A stretch of 64,000 bases of DNA from Afipia sp. (GCA_017308595.1 JAFKER010000012.1:160001-224000); one strand, 5' to 3'. Positions 53,614-63,581 are shown, counted from the stretch's first letter. The notes: generated from the letters alone by a model not told the origin. Made by a program: numbers and translations.

Positions 53614-53930
53614 ATAAACCGGTGCAAGCCTTCAAAGGCAGACGGACGACAGGTCAACGCCATAAGCGTCGTTCCAACCCGTCCGGAGGCGAGAGAAGGC
53701 AACCAAGGCAAAGCCCGTGGCGCGAGGGGTATGTACCAACGACACTCCGCTTTGGAAAGGCCTGCGGGCGATCTTTTTCACGATTTTATGACGCCCCTCC
53801 AAGGGCCTGATCCCGGGGCATTTTTGTCGCCCGGACTTGCCAAGCAGACTGTGAACGATCAGCCTTCCGCCTAACAATAACCGGGCTCTGGAACCGGCAG
53901 CGACAGGCTCAGGGAAGCGCGAGGAAGTTC
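53614..53930. other. Divergent promoter region, no gene seen
   Basis: 317 bp between the tRNA (minus) and the aldehyde dehydrogenase (plus). It holds open frames without coding character, a possible tRNA -35 (TTGACC, minus), and GAGGAAG ahead of the dehydrogenase ATG. Confidence 0.5.
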
Positions 53931-55361
53931 ATGAACCAGATCGTCAGGAATCCCGTCACAGGCGGCGTTGAGGACGTGTTCCAGCGCGCGATAACCCTCT
54001 CGCGGGCGGCGGAACCCACACTTGCGGAGCGGCGCGACCGGCTGGCCCGGCTCCGCGCATTGGTTGTCGAAAACGAGACCCGGTTCGACGAGGTGATCTC
54101 CGCAGATTTCGGCAACCGCTCAAAGACCGAGACCCTGATCGCCGAAACGCTGTTTGTGCTTGCCGAAATCAAGCACGCCACCAAAAACCTCAGCCGCTGG
54201 ATGGCGCCCAAGCATGTCGCGACCGATCTACAATACTTTCCAGCGAAAAACCTGCTGCTGCCGCAACCGCTCGGCGTGGTCGGCATCATTGCGCCCTGGA
54301 ACTACCCGCTGCAATTAACGCTCGCGCCCGCCGTCGCGGCCATTGCTGCCGGCAATCGCGTCATGATCAAGCCGAGCGAACTGGTCCCCCAGTTCTCCGC
54401 GCTGCTGCAGAAGCTGATCGCGGAAAAATTCGACGAGACAGAATTGATGGTCACCGGCATCGACGGCGACATTTCCGAGCGCTTCGCGGCTCTGCCGTTC
54501 GATCACCTGATTTTCACCGGTTCGACCCGTGTCGGACGACTGGTGGCCGAGGCTGCGGGCCGTAATCTCACACCGGTCACACTTGAACTCGGCGGCAAGT
54601 CACCTGCGATCATCGACCCTTCCGCCAATATCGCAGAAGCTGCCGAGCGTATCGTTTACGGCAAGCTGATGAATGCGGGACAAACCTGCATCGCACCGGA
54701 TTATGTGCTGATCGCGCCAAACAAGGTGGACGAGTTCATCACCAAGGCGAACCGTGCGGTCGCGCGCATGTTCGGCACCAGTCCCGATAACACGGACTAC
54801 ACATCGATCGTGTCGGACAAACATTATGCCCGGCTCGAAAGCCTTGTGCAGGACGCCGCGGCGCATGGCGCAAAGATCGTTCAGCCCGCCAAAGCTGACG
54901 ATCCGGCATGGAAATCAAAACGGAAATTTCCACCGACCTTCGTCAGCGGCGCCACGACCGACATGAAGGTGATGCAGGAAGAAATCTTCGGGCCGATTCT
55001 GCCGGTGTTTGCCTGTGAGAACACCGATGCGGCCATCGCCCATATCAACGCCAACGACCGCCCGCTGGCGCTATACTGGTTCGGCAAGGACAATGCCGCG
55101 CGCGATCGGGTTCTGGCACGCACGGTGTCCGGCGGCGTCACCGTCAACGACTGCCTGTTTCATTTCGTGCAGGCCAATCAGCCGATGGGCGGCGTCGGCG
55201 CGTCGGGCATCGGCGCCTATCATGGCGAATGGGGCTTCCGGACTTTGAGCAAGATGAAGCCGGTGTTTTACCGCTCGCCGCTCAATCGTCTCGCCGACCT
55301 TTACCCGCCCTATGGCAGCAAGATCGCACGCCTGATCAAGTTGCTGCGTTTCATGTCGTAA
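53931..55361 (+). CDS. Coniferyl-aldehyde-dehydrogenase-like aldehyde dehydrogenase
   Basis: 476 aa. The class-3-type layout is shown by [42 protein letters not shown], catalytic Glu in [12 protein letters not shown] and catalytic Cys in [11 protein letters not shown]. The C-terminal [18 protein letters not shown] fits the coniferyl aldehyde dehydrogenase (CalB) branch, and the terminal hydrophobic/basic tail may touch the membrane. It oxidises an aldehyde, possibly aromatic or long-chain, to the acid with NAD(P)+. First of seven rightward catabolic-type genes. Confidence 0.88.
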   Translation: MNQIVRNPVTGGVEDVFQRAITLSRAAEPTLAERRDRLARLRALVVENETRFDEVISADFGNRSKTETLIAETLFVLAEIKHATKNLSRWMAPKHVATDLQYFPAKNLLLPQPLGVVGIIAPWNYPLQLTLAPAVAAIAAGNRVMIKPSELVPQFSALLQKLIAEKFDETELMVTGIDGDISERFAALPFDHLIFTGSTRVGRLVAEAAGRNLTPVTLELGGKSPAIIDPSANIAEAAERIVYGKLMNAGQTCIAPDYVLIAPNKVDEFITKANRAVARMFGTSPDNTDYTSIVSDKHYARLESLVQDAAAHGAKIVQPAKADDPAWKSKRKFPPTFVSGATTDMKVMQEEIFGPILPVFACENTDAAIAHINANDRPLALYWFGKDNAARDRVLARTVSGGVTVNDCLFHFVQANQPMGGVGASGIGAYHGEWGFRTLSKMKPVFYRSPLNRLADLYPPYGSKIARLIKLLRFMS

Positions 55362-55425
55362 AAATTTCAGAATCGATACGACCGGCATCAATGCCGGCGT
55401 AATAATCTCGGCTGGGGAAATGAAG

Positions 55426-57033
55426 ATGGCTGACACGTTTGACTATGTGGTGGTGGGCGCGGGCTCCGGAGGCTGCGCGGTCGCAAGCCGGCTCTCGGAG
55501 GATCCCAATGTCTCTGTCGCGCTGCTGGAAGCCGGCGGCAAGGATGACAACTGGGTTGTCACCACGCCCGGCGCATTGATCTTCATGGTATCCGGCCCGG
55601 TCAACAACTGGGCGTTCGAGACCGTGCCGCAGCCCGGCCTCAACGGCCGCAAGGGCTATCAGCCGCGCGGCAAGGGCCTTGGTGGATCGTCCTCCATCAA
55701 CGCGATGTGCTACATCCGCGGCCACAAGGCCGACTACGACCACTGGGCCGCCATGGGCAACACCGGATGGTCCTATGCGGATGTGCTGCCGTACTTCAAG
55801 CGATCCGAGGACAACAGCGAACTCGACGGCGCCTATCATGGCAAGGGCGGACCGCTCAGCGTCACCAAGCTGCAGAGCGACAATCCTGTTCAGGAGATTT
55901 ATCTGCAGGCGGCGCGCGAAGCGCAGTTCAGGATCAATGAGGATTTCAACGGCGCGGAACAGGAAGGTCTCGGCGTCTATCAGGTGACGCAGAAGAACGG
56001 CGAACGATGGAGTGCTGCGCGGGGCTACATCCATCCCTTCATGGAAAATCGCAAGAACCTGCATGTCATCACCGGCGCGCACGCCACGCGCATTCTGTTC
56101 GACGGCAAGCGCGCCACCGGCATCGAGTATCGTCAGGGCAAGGAAACCAAGCGAGTTATAGCGCGGCGCGAAGTCGTTCTCGGTCTCGGTGCATTCCAGA
56201 CACCGCAGCTCCTGATGTTGTCGGGCATCGGCGACAAGGACGAACTCGCCAAGCACGGCATCGCCTCGGTTCATCATCTTCCCGGCGTCGGCAAGAACCT
56301 GCACGATCATCCGGATTTCGTGTTCGGCTTCCGCTCCGACAATCCGAACTTCACCGGCCTGACGCTTAAAGGCATCGGACGCATCATCAAATCGATCTTC
56401 CAGTACCGGCGCGAGCGCCGCGGCCCGATGACCTCGAACATCGCCGAATGCGGCGGCTTTCTCAAAACCCGGCCCGATCTTGATCTGCCGGACATTCAGT
56501 TGCACTTCTGCATGGCGGTTGTGAACAACCACGGCCGCACGCCATTCTTCGGCAATGGCTTCTCATGCCATGTCTGCCTGCTGCGTCCGAAAAGCCGCGG
56601 CAGCGTCTGGCTGCAAAGCGCCGATTCGATGCAACCGCCGGCCATTGATCCGAATTTCTTCGGCGACCCGACCGATCTCGAAGCGATGGTCGCAGGCTTC
56701 AAAACAACAAAGCGGCTGCTTGACGCGCCTGCGCTGAAAGCCATTCAGACGGCCGATGCCTTTACCGCCGGGGTCGAATCCGACGAGCAAATCAGGAAGG
56801 CTCTGCGTGCGCGGACCGATACGGTCTACCACCCTGTGGGGACTTGCAAGATGGGCGTCAACGATCCCATGGCCGTGGTCGATCCAACGCTGAAAGTCTA
56901 CGGCGTCGAAGGCCTGCGCATCGCGGATGCCTCGATCATGCCCGACATCATCGGTGGAAATACCAATGCACCGACGATCATGATCGGCGAGAAGGCCGCC
57001 GACATGATCAGGGCAGAAATGCGCGCTCACTGA
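55426..57033 (+). CDS. GMC-family FAD oxidoreductase (choline-dehydrogenase-like)
   Basis: 535 aa from the ATG at 55426, which is spaced correctly from GGGGAA; the ATG at 55420 is too close to it. FAD site: [24 protein letters not shown] signatures: [18 protein letters not shown] and [18 protein letters not shown]. The active-site His lies in [11 protein letters not shown], followed by [15 protein letters not shown]. It oxidises an alcohol to an aldehyde, so it could feed the aldehyde dehydrogenase encoded 64 bp upstream. Choline itself is not implied because no betaine genes are nearby. Confidence 0.92.
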   Translation: MADTFDYVVVGAGSGGCAVASRLSEDPNVSVALLEAGGKDDNWVVTTPGALIFMVSGPVNNWAFETVPQPGLNGRKGYQPRGKGLGGSSSINAMCYIRGHKADYDHWAAMGNTGWSYADVLPYFKRSEDNSELDGAYHGKGGPLSVTKLQSDNPVQEIYLQAAREAQFRINEDFNGAEQEGLGVYQVTQKNGERWSAARGYIHPFMENRKNLHVITGAHATRILFDGKRATGIEYRQGKETKRVIARREVVLGLGAFQTPQLLMLSGIGDKDELAKHGIASVHHLPGVGKNLHDHPDFVFGFRSDNPNFTGLTLKGIGRIIKSIFQYRRERRGPMTSNIAECGGFLKTRPDLDLPDIQLHFCMAVVNNHGRTPFFGNGFSCHVCLLRPKSRGSVWLQSADSMQPPAIDPNFFGDPTDLEAMVAGFKTTKRLLDAPALKAIQTADAFTAGVESDEQIRKALRARTDTVYHPVGTCKMGVNDPMAVVDPTLKVYGVEGLRIADASIMPDIIGGNTNAPTIMIGEKAADMIRAEMRAH

Positions 57034-57134
57034 TTGCGCGCCCACCCGCGATGAGGCAAGACGCTATCGGGAACGGCAAAGGTCCGATGATTGGCCTTGA
57101 ACCGGCAATGAACACAACAAAGAGGAAGTGACCC

Positions 57135-57920
57135 ATGGATCTCGGAATTTCAGGACGGCGCGCGATTGTGTGTGCGGCAAGCAAGGGCCTGGGCCGCGCC
57201 TGCGCCATCGCGCTCGCCAATGAGGGCGTTCATGTCACCATCACCGCGCGCGGTGCCGAGGCGCTTGGCAAGACCGCGGCGCATATTCGCAAGCTCAACC
57301 CGAATGTGACGGTGACGGAAGTTGTCGGCGACATCACAACGCCCGAAGGCCGCGAGGCTGCACTGAAGGCCTGTCCCGATCCAGATATTCTCATCAACAA
57401 CGCCGGTGGTCCACCGCCCGGCGATTTCCGCAACTGGACCCGCGACGACTGGATCAAGGCCATCGACGCCAACATGCTGACCCCAATCGAGCTGATCAAG
57501 GCGACGGTTGACGGCATGATGGCGCGCAAATTCGGCCGCATCGTCAACATCACTTCGGCTGCGGTGAAAGCGCCTATCGATATTCTGGGACTGTCGAACG
57601 GCGCGCGTAGCGGCCTCACGGGTTTTGTTGCAGGCCTTGCGCGCAAGACCGTCATCAACAACGTCACCATCAACGGCCTGCTGCCGGGACCGTTCGATAC
57701 CGACCGCGTACGCGGCCCCATGCTGGAAGCCGCCGCGAAGGCACAGGGCATTTCGCCAGATGAAGTACTCAAGCAACGCATGAAGGCAAACCCCGCAGGC
57801 CGCTTTGGCGACCCCGAAGAGTTCGGTATTGCCTGCGCATTCCTCTGCGGCGCAAAGGCCGGCTTCATCACCGGACAGAATCTCCTGATGGATGGCGGCG
57901 CTTATCCCGGCACGATGTAA
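57135..57920 (+). CDS. Atypical short-chain dehydrogenase/reductase
   Basis: 261 aa. The nucleotide loop is AASKGLG (14-20) and NNAGG is intact. The catalytic Ser141 is present, but where Tyr and Lys are expected (154 and 158) the sequence reads S-N-G-A-R, so the classical YxxxK pair is absent. A known divergent 3-oxoacyl-reductase-like SDR group shares the GLSNGARxGLTGF pattern. The reaction is therefore uncertain. An AGAGGAAG ribosome site is present. Confidence 0.88.
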   Translation: MDLGISGRRAIVCAASKGLGRACAIALANEGVHVTITARGAEALGKTAAHIRKLNPNVTVTEVVGDITTPEGREAALKACPDPDILINNAGGPPPGDFRNWTRDDWIKAIDANMLTPIELIKATVDGMMARKFGRIVNITSAAVKAPIDILGLSNGARSGLTGFVAGLARKTVINNVTINGLLPGPFDTDRVRGPMLEAAAKAQGISPDEVLKQRMKANPAGRFGDPEEFGIACAFLCGAKAGFITGQNLLMDGGAYPGTM

Positions 57921-57945
57921 GCGCATAAAGCACGATCCTCGTAAA

Positions 57946-57974
57946 ATGCCCTCGGATCGAAGATCCGAGGGCAT
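57946..57974 (+). terminator. Perfect 13-bp hairpin between the SDR and MBL genes
   Basis: ATGCCCTCGGATC-GAA-GATCCGAGGGCAT, with only GAAAAG after it and no T-run. It may act as an attenuator or mRNA stabiliser inside the gene set. Confidence 0.55.
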
Positions 57975-57998
57975 GAAAAGCGACCGGGAGCTAATCCG

Positions 57999-58856
57999 AT
58001 GCAGTGGACCGTGGGCCGCGTCAAAATCACCAATGTCGTGGAGATCGGCGCGACAGGGGGCACACGATTCATTCTCCCGCAAGCGACACCTGAAGAAGCG
58101 CAGAAGATGCCATGGCTGGTGCCGCACTATGCCAATGCAGAAGGGCGCCTCCGGCTCAATGTCCAGTCATGGATTGTGGAAACGCCGAGCCACAAAATCA
58201 TTGTCGATACCTGCATCGGTAACGACAAGGCGAATCGTTCAGTTCCCGTGTGGAATGGATTGAACAAACCTTTCCTGAACGACCTTGCGGCCGCAGGCTA
58301 CCCGATCGACACGATCGACACCGTGCTCTGCACCCACCTCCATGTCGACCACGTCGGCTGGAATACAACACTCCTCGGCGGCAAGTGGGTGCCGACATTC
58401 GCCAATGCCCGCTACCTGTTCGGCAAGACCGAGTATGAGCACTGGGCCGCGCATAGTCCGGAGGGCGAACACCGGGCGGTGTTCGAGGATTCCGTGCAGC
58501 CGATTGTCGATGCCGGACGCGCCAACCTGATCGGCAGCGATCACCGCATCGGTGACGAGATATCCCTCATTTCGACACCCGGACATACGCCGGGTCACAT
58601 GAGCATCCTGGTCACATCCGACGGCCAGCAGGCGCTGCTCACCGGCGACGTCGCGCATCATCCATGCCAGATGGCACACCTTGACTGGTCATCGACCGCG
58701 GATTCCGATCCGGTCCAGTCCATTGAGACCCGGAAAATGCTGTTTTCGCGCTTTGCGGACACCCCGGCGCTGGTCTTTGGCGGCCACTACGACCCCGGAC
58801 ACATCGTGCGCGACGGCGACGCCTTCAGGCTGATCGCGGCTACAAGGCCTTCGTGA
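57999..58856 (+). CDS. MBL-fold metallo-hydrolase
   Basis: 285 aa with GGGAG upstream. The metal site is H113-x-H115-x-D117-H118 (HLHVDHVGW), with the later His in STPGHTPGHMS, Asp in LLTGDVAHH and His in FGGHYDPGH. These place it among lactonase/hydrolase-like MBL proteins (AttM/PQQ-related breadth). Substrate unknown; a lactone or ester would fit the neighbouring oxidoreductases. No signal peptide. Confidence 0.88.
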   Translation: MQWTVGRVKITNVVEIGATGGTRFILPQATPEEAQKMPWLVPHYANAEGRLRLNVQSWIVETPSHKIIVDTCIGNDKANRSVPVWNGLNKPFLNDLAAAGYPIDTIDTVLCTHLHVDHVGWNTTLLGGKWVPTFANARYLFGKTEYEHWAAHSPEGEHRAVFEDSVQPIVDAGRANLIGSDHRIGDEISLISTPGHTPGHMSILVTSDGQQALLTGDVAHHPCQMAHLDWSSTADSDPVQSIETRKMLFSRFADTPALVFGGHYDPGHIVRDGDAFRLIAATRPS

Positions 58857-58961
58857 AATGAGCGCGCTGCACAATGCGGGAGAAGGTTGAATTTCCCTGC
58901 GCCCTGTCGCATGAAACATCCGACGAATGAAATATCTGGCAAGAATGAAAAGGAACTGCCC

Positions 58962-59804
58962 ATGAAACTGGTTCGTTATGGCACCGCCGGTCAGGAAAAG
59001 CCCGGACTGCTCGACCGCTCCGGCCGCATCCGCGACCTCTCCGCGCTGGTCAGGGACATCAACGGGGATGCGCTCTCGCCGGCTGCTCTTGCCAAGATCG
59101 CCGCCGTCGATCCGGCGTCGCTGCCGCTGGTAGACGGCAATCCGCGCCTCGGCGCACCCGTCACGGACATCACCAAGTTCGTCGCCATCGGCCTGAACTA
59201 TGCCGATCACGCCGCGGAAGCCGGCATGGCGATTCCGTCCGAGCCGATCGTGTTCCTGAAGGCCAACACCAGCCTGTGCGGCCCGAACGACAATGTCGAA
59301 AAACCGCGCGGCTCCACCAAGCTGGACTGGGAAGTCGAACTCGCCATTATCATCGGCACCAAGGCGAAGTATGTCACCGAGGCCGATGCCCTGAAGCACG
59401 TCGCCGGTTACGCGGTCTGCAACGACGTCTCCGAGCGCAACTTCCAGATCGAACGCGGCGGCCAGTGGACCAAGGGCAAATCTCACGACACCTTCGGCCC
59501 GGTCGGCCCATGGCTCGTGACGGCGGATGAAATTGCGGACGTACACAAGCTCGGCATGTGGCTCGACGTCAACGGCACGCGCTGCCAGACCGGTTCGACC
59601 GCGACCATGATTTTCAACGTACCGAAGATCATCGCTTATGTCTCCGGCCTGATGACGCTGTATCCCGGCGACATCATCACAACCGGCACACCACCGGGCG
59701 TCGGCATGGGCATGAAGCCGCCGAAATTTCTCAACGCCGGAGACGTTGTCACCCTCGGCATCGATGGCCTCGGCGCGCAGCGTCAGGAAATCATCGCAGC
59801 TTAA
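58962..59804 (+). CDS. Fumarylacetoacetate hydrolase-family protein
   Basis: 280 aa from the ATG at 58962 (AAGGA eight bases before). An N-terminal FAHD1-type extension (KLVRYGTAGQEKPGLLD) and the core with FVAIGLNYADHAAE, the metal Glu pair in LDWEVELAIIIG, NDVSERNFQIERGGQWTKGKSHDTFGPVGPWLV and GDIITTGTPPGVGMG are present. The family cleaves or isomerises 2-oxo acids and acylpyruvates or 2-keto-3-deoxy sugar acids. The context suggests an aromatic or sugar-acid degradation step. Confidence 0.92.
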   Translation: MKLVRYGTAGQEKPGLLDRSGRIRDLSALVRDINGDALSPAALAKIAAVDPASLPLVDGNPRLGAPVTDITKFVAIGLNYADHAAEAGMAIPSEPIVFLKANTSLCGPNDNVEKPRGSTKLDWEVELAIIIGTKAKYVTEADALKHVAGYAVCNDVSERNFQIERGGQWTKGKSHDTFGPVGPWLVTADEIADVHKLGMWLDVNGTRCQTGSTATMIFNVPKIIAYVSGLMTLYPGDIITTGTPPGVGMGMKPPKFLNAGDVVTLGIDGLGAQRQEIIAA

Positions 59805-59820
59805 ACCGCATTGCGCTTCT

Positions 59821-59844
59821 GGCTCCAGCATCCGTGCTGGAGCC
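59821..59844 (+). terminator. Hairpin between the FAH and GST genes
   Basis: GGCTCCAGCA-TCCG-TGCTGGAGCC is a perfect 10-bp stem 16 bp after the stop, without a T-run. Confidence 0.55.
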
Positions 59845-59876
59845 GGCGGCTCAATTCCTTCACGCAGGACCGCTCC

Positions 59877-60494
59877 ATGAAACTTGTCTATTCACCGCCA
59901 TCGCCGTTCGCGCGCAAGATCCGCATTGTGGCGATGGAGCTCGGCCTGTTCGATAAGATCGAGCTGATTTCTCCGATCAAGGCGATCCCGGTCACGGAGA
60001 ATGATGAGTACGCGCGCAACGTCTCCCCGTTGCGGAAGATTCCGGCGCTGATCCTTGATAGCGGTCAGGTCATCGTGGATTCCTACGTGATTGCCGAATA
60101 TCTCGACGAGCTCGCCGGCGGCAAACTGATCCCTGCATCCGGTCCCGCGAAGTGGGAGGTCAAGACCGATCACTCCATTCTTCAGGGTATGCTCGATGCG
60201 CTGTTGCTGTGCCGCTACGAGAAGATGCTGCGGCCGCCGGAATTTCTCTGGGCCGGTTGGGCAGACGATCAGTTCAAGCGCGCATGGGACGGTCTGGTCC
60301 GCTACGAGGCGCATCCCGATGTGCTGACACGCCCGCTGGACATCGTGCAGATCGGCCTTGTCTGCGTGCTCGGCTATCTTGATTTCCGCTTTCCCGATTG
60401 TGGCTGGCGCAAGGCGTTTCCGAAGCTGGACGCCTTCCACGAGAAGATGATGCAGCGCGAGTCAGTAAAGACCACCGTGCCGCCGCCGGCTTGA
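59877..60494 (+). CDS. Glutathione S-transferase family protein
   Basis: 205 aa from the ATG at 59877. A thioredoxin-like N-terminal domain (KLVYSPPSPFARKIRIVAMELGL, cis-Pro in KIPAL, DSYVIAEYLDE for gamma-glutamyl binding) is followed by a helical C-terminal domain. The Ser in SPPSPFARK is the likely glutathione-activating residue. It is placed among oxidoreductases and an FAH protein, as in some aromatic or ether degradation sets. Confidence 0.9.
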   Translation: MKLVYSPPSPFARKIRIVAMELGLFDKIELISPIKAIPVTENDEYARNVSPLRKIPALILDSGQVIVDSYVIAEYLDELAGGKLIPASGPAKWEVKTDHSILQGMLDALLLCRYEKMLRPPEFLWAGWADDQFKRAWDGLVRYEAHPDVLTRPLDIVQIGLVCVLGYLDFRFPDCGWRKAFPKLDAFHEKMMQRESVKTTVPPPA

Positions 60495-60505
60495 TCGGAC
60501 AGATA

Positions 60506-61597
60506 ATGAGCGAGCGCGCTGACGGCAGCGAATTCAAAGCCTGGCACGCGGTCGCCGATCTCTATCACGCCTACTTCACCGGCCTTGTCATGTCGCTGGT
60601 GACACGCCGCGGCTCTGCCGAGGCGGCAGAATTCATGTTTCGTGTGTTCCGGCGCCAGCATCATGAGCGCTTTCTCGCGGGCATCGAAAAGTTCGGCCTC
60701 ACCAATACGCCGCATGCAGTTGCTGCCGCGCAGTATCACTATCTCAGCAACCAGATCGGCGGCGTGAATGTCGAATACATGCGCGAATCCGATCGCAAGG
60801 CCTGGATCCGCTATCCGCCCCCGCGCTGGGTCTGGCGCGGCACGGCGATCTGCGCCATTCCCGGCGAAGTCTCCGCCGGGATGCTGCGCGGGTGGCATGC
60901 CCATAACGGCGCCTCATTCAAGAATCCGCGCATGGGCTTTGTCTGCACCAAGCAGACCGTCGATGGCCAGAATGGACTTGAAGGCTTCTATTACGAATAC
61001 GACCGCGACCTACTGCCCGAAGAAAGGCTCGTGTTTGCGCGGCATCTCGAGGCTCCAGCGTTCGATCCCGCAGCCTCACCGAAACTCGCGAGCGATACCT
61101 GGCCGCGCTCACGGCTGGAAAAGGCCTATCGCAATTATGCGATGGAGTATGTGCGCTCCTCGCTGCCGGTGATCGTCAACCAGTTCAGCCCGCCCGACGC
61201 GGGTCACCTGCTCTATCTAACCGGCAAACTGGTTGGCATGCAGTTCTATCCGGATATTGCGGCGAGCTTCCCGGCAACGCACGATTCTGGCCCGCAGGGT
61301 TTCGGCGCACTCCTGCTCGAATTTCTGCACGCCGAAGGCGACGACGCGGACAGCAATCAAAGCAATGGCTGCGTCACAATCTCACAGAAGCAATGGGGAT
61401 TGATCGCAGGCGTTCCCGATTATCATCCAATGTGCCTGCAGGCGCTGCGCGGATTGATCGAGGGCCTGATGACCGCCCATGATCGGCGGCTGTCGCTGGA
61501 TTTTTTGGCGGAGAACGACCGCGCGCCTGGTCCGCTGCGATGGATCATCACGCAGAGACCGCTTGCCCCGACCGACGACGGACGCTTTCCAGCGTAA
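60506..61597 (+). CDS. Unrecognised conserved-looking protein
   Basis: 363 aa from the ATG at 60506, 11 bp after the GST stop. The open frame upstream runs through the GST gene and is not used. It is soluble, with no signal peptide, rich in aromatic residues and His (WHAVADLYHAYFTG, AAQYHYLSNQIGGVN, RYPPPRWVWRGTAI, RGWHAHNGASF). It has a conserved-looking cysteine in GFVCTKQT, and the tail contains SNGCVTISQKQW and DYHPMCLQALRGL. It shows some likeness to helical hydrolases of the 2-aminothiazoline-carboxylate type, but this is too weak to name. Position suggests a role in the same catabolic set. Confidence 0.75.
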   Translation: MSERADGSEFKAWHAVADLYHAYFTGLVMSLVTRRGSAEAAEFMFRVFRRQHHERFLAGIEKFGLTNTPHAVAAAQYHYLSNQIGGVNVEYMRESDRKAWIRYPPPRWVWRGTAICAIPGEVSAGMLRGWHAHNGASFKNPRMGFVCTKQTVDGQNGLEGFYYEYDRDLLPEERLVFARHLEAPAFDPAASPKLASDTWPRSRLEKAYRNYAMEYVRSSLPVIVNQFSPPDAGHLLYLTGKLVGMQFYPDIAASFPATHDSGPQGFGALLLEFLHAEGDDADSNQSNGCVTISQKQWGLIAGVPDYHPMCLQALRGLIEGLMTAHDRRLSLDFLAENDRAPGPLRWIITQRPLAPTDDGRFPA

Positions 61598-61602
61598 GGC
61601 CT

Positions 61603-62523
61603 TTACCACTCCAGCGCGGCGCGATCCCATTTTCCTGCGTTGGCCGCGGCCGCGTAGGTGCTCCGAAGAAAATCGAGCACCATCGCGTCGGGATCGTGCG
61701 ACAATCGGACGATGTCGTAATCCAGAATGAACTCGCCAAGCGTCCTATCGAACGATGCCTGCGGCGGCAACAGCTCCGCATCGGCAAATCCCGCAGGTGC
61801 CGGATAGGCGTAAGAATAAAACGCGGCCTTTCCGAAGCCGCCGTTTCCCGGCCAGAAACCGCAACTTGAGACCTCGTGCGAATAGGCTTCGCGTGCCACC
61901 CAGTCGCCGAGATTGGGCATGCCGCCGGGATGCGGCGGCGCCGTGCGCCCGGAGAACCGGGTCACGGCCAAATCGAAACTGCCCCAGAAAAAATGCACGG
62001 GGCTGACCTTGCCGATGAAACCTGCACGAAATTGCTTCATGAGGCGATCAGCCTGCACCAGCACACGCCAGAAGCGCTGAGCTGCGCCCGCATCGTAGGA
62101 TTTGTGCTGCTGGTCCTTTTCGAAGGGAATCGCGTTCGCGACTTCGACCGGCATTGTCCAGATCTTAATCTCAATACCGAGATCACGCAGCGTCTGCATG
62201 ATCCTGTCGTAGAATTCCGCAACCGGCATTGGCGTTAGCGGAAATTCCCTGTGCTGCGGATCGCTGGTCCGAATCACAAGAGCATGGTGGCAGAAATCAA
62301 AATCGATCTGGAAGCTGCGCGATTGATAGGGCATCGGCGACGTCGTCAGCCCGGTCGCCGTGACATAGAGCGGCACCTGCCACCACTGATTCACCATCGG
62401 CTCCTGAGCGAGGCGAATCTTGCCGACGATCTGCGTCCACATATGCAGCGTCGTGCAGGTATCCTGCCAGCCGATATAGGGCAACGCCGGCCACGCGCCG
62501 CCGGACATATCTATCTGCGCCAT
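61603..62523 (-). CDS. DUF5996-family protein
   Basis: 306 aa from the ATG at 62523. Landmarks are WPALPYIGWQDTCTTLHMWTQIVGKIRLAQEP, the VTATGLTTSPMPY motif, FQIDFDFCHHALVIRTSDP, SPVHFFWGSFDLAVTRFSGR and AYSHEVSSCGFWPGN, all typical of DUF5996. Function unknown. It is soluble and convergent with the preceding gene (5 bp gap between stops). Confidence 0.85.
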   Translation of the reverse strand: MAQIDMSGGAWPALPYIGWQDTCTTLHMWTQIVGKIRLAQEPMVNQWWQVPLYVTATGLTTSPMPYQSRSFQIDFDFCHHALVIRTSDPQHREFPLTPMPVAEFYDRIMQTLRDLGIEIKIWTMPVEVANAIPFEKDQQHKSYDAGAAQRFWRVLVQADRLMKQFRAGFIGKVSPVHFFWGSFDLAVTRFSGRTAPPHPGGMPNLGDWVAREAYSHEVSSCGFWPGNGGFGKAAFYSYAYPAPAGFADAELLPPQASFDRTLGEFILDYDIVRLSHDPDAMVLDFLRSTYAAAANAGKWDRAALEW

Positions 62524-62583
62524 GAGACCTCCAGCCTCCCACCCCGACAGAAACCTAGCGAAAACCGGCGGCGGCAGAAAGCA

Positions 62584-62608
62584 AAACACCGCCCGAAGGG
62601 CGGTGTTT
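62584..62608 (-). terminator. Terminator of the exported hypothetical gene
   Basis: AAACACCGCCC-GAA-GGGCGGTGTTT forms a perfect 11-bp stem between two leftward genes. In the minus direction it ends in TTTTGC. Confidence 0.85.
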
Positions 62609-62637
62609 CTCAACACATCTGCGAGCGCAATGGCATC

Positions 62638-63246
62638 TCACTCATCGTCCTGCATCATGACGGCGAGCTTGTCATAATATTTGCCGACCAGCTCGATATT
62701 CGCCTTGTACTCCAATGCGGGCGGAGGCGACTTCAGCGCCTCGTTGATCTCGGCCAAAGCCTCCTTCTTTTCAGCGGCGGGCATCTTCTTGTCTGCTTGA
62801 ATATCTGCGAGTTGTTGCTTGAGTACCGTTTCCGGGCCGACATAGGTCTTGGTCTTCGGATCGAACCCGCTCATCACCAGTTCAATGTTCGATTGCACGA
62901 TCGCAAAGTCAGCGTAATTCGCGAATCCGTATTTCTTCGCAACCTCATCGAGCTTGCCGAGCATGTTCGATGTGGCCTTCGCGCCCGGTTTAGGCGCTTC
63001 CTGGCTGCCCAGCGCATCGAAATCCTTCTGCGAGGCAATCACCGATTCGATTTGCTTTTCGGTGAGCGCCACCTGTTTCGCTTCGGGAACCGGAGCCGGC
63101 GCAGCTTCCTTGGCCGGAGCCTGCTTGGGCGGTGCCGGCTGCTGTTTGGCCTGAGCGAAGGCCGGACCGGTCATCGCCACCGCGCCGATCAGGCAGGTTG
63201 CGGCCAGAGTCAGGACGGCGATCGGCGAGCGGACGGCAATGCGCAT
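62638..63246 (-). CDS. Exported helical hypothetical protein
   Basis: 202 aa from the ATG at 63246, with a signal peptide (IAVLTLAATCLIGAVAMTGPAFAQA). A Pro/Ala/Lys linker (about 35-60) is followed by a charged helical domain (QIESVIASQKDFDALGS, NMLGKLDEVAKKYGFANYADF, the Gln/Lys-rich remainder). No cysteines are left after cleavage and no enzyme motif is seen. It is probably periplasmic. Function not recognised. The frame upstream to 63489 is not used. Confidence 0.75.
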   Translation of the reverse strand: MRIAVRSPIAVLTLAATCLIGAVAMTGPAFAQAKQQPAPPKQAPAKEAAPAPVPEAKQVALTEKQIESVIASQKDFDALGSQEAPKPGAKATSNMLGKLDEVAKKYGFANYADFAIVQSNIELVMSGFDPKTKTYVGPETVLKQQLADIQADKKMPAAEKKEALAEINEALKSPPPALEYKANIELVGKYYDKLAVMMQDDE

Positions 63247-63506
63247 GGAAATCTCCTGGACGTGGATCGAATGAAAAGCAGTCGTGAGGATTGGGAATCC
63301 GGTTCGACACAATGGGGGATGATTGTCGCAGATCATGACAAAAACAAAGCAACAGCCCGTGTTCCGGTTCCTAATACAGCAAGATGACAGGCAGTATTCC
63401 GGATAGCGCCAATGCCCCGCTCGGATCCATCGCGCTGCTGCGCAGTTCTTGCTACCGCGAGCCTCGCAAGCCGCCGAAACAACAGGCATCCATCAGGCCA
63501 AAACGC

Positions 63507-63540
63507 AAAAACGCCGCCTCCCGAAGGAAGCGGCGTTTTG
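63507..63540 (-). terminator. rRNA operon terminator
   Basis: On the minus strand AAACGCCGCTTCC-TTC-GGGAGGCGGCGTTT is followed by TTGCGTTTTGG. It lies about 42 bp after the 5S gene. Confidence 0.9.
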
Positions 63541-63581
63541 TGTATCGAACATCGTTATGAGGAGAATTTCTGTCTTTTGCA

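Noticed and set aside
53632-53877. 81-codon minus-strand frame upstream of the initiator tRNA
   Set aside because: Low coding character, and it occupies the divergent promoter region.
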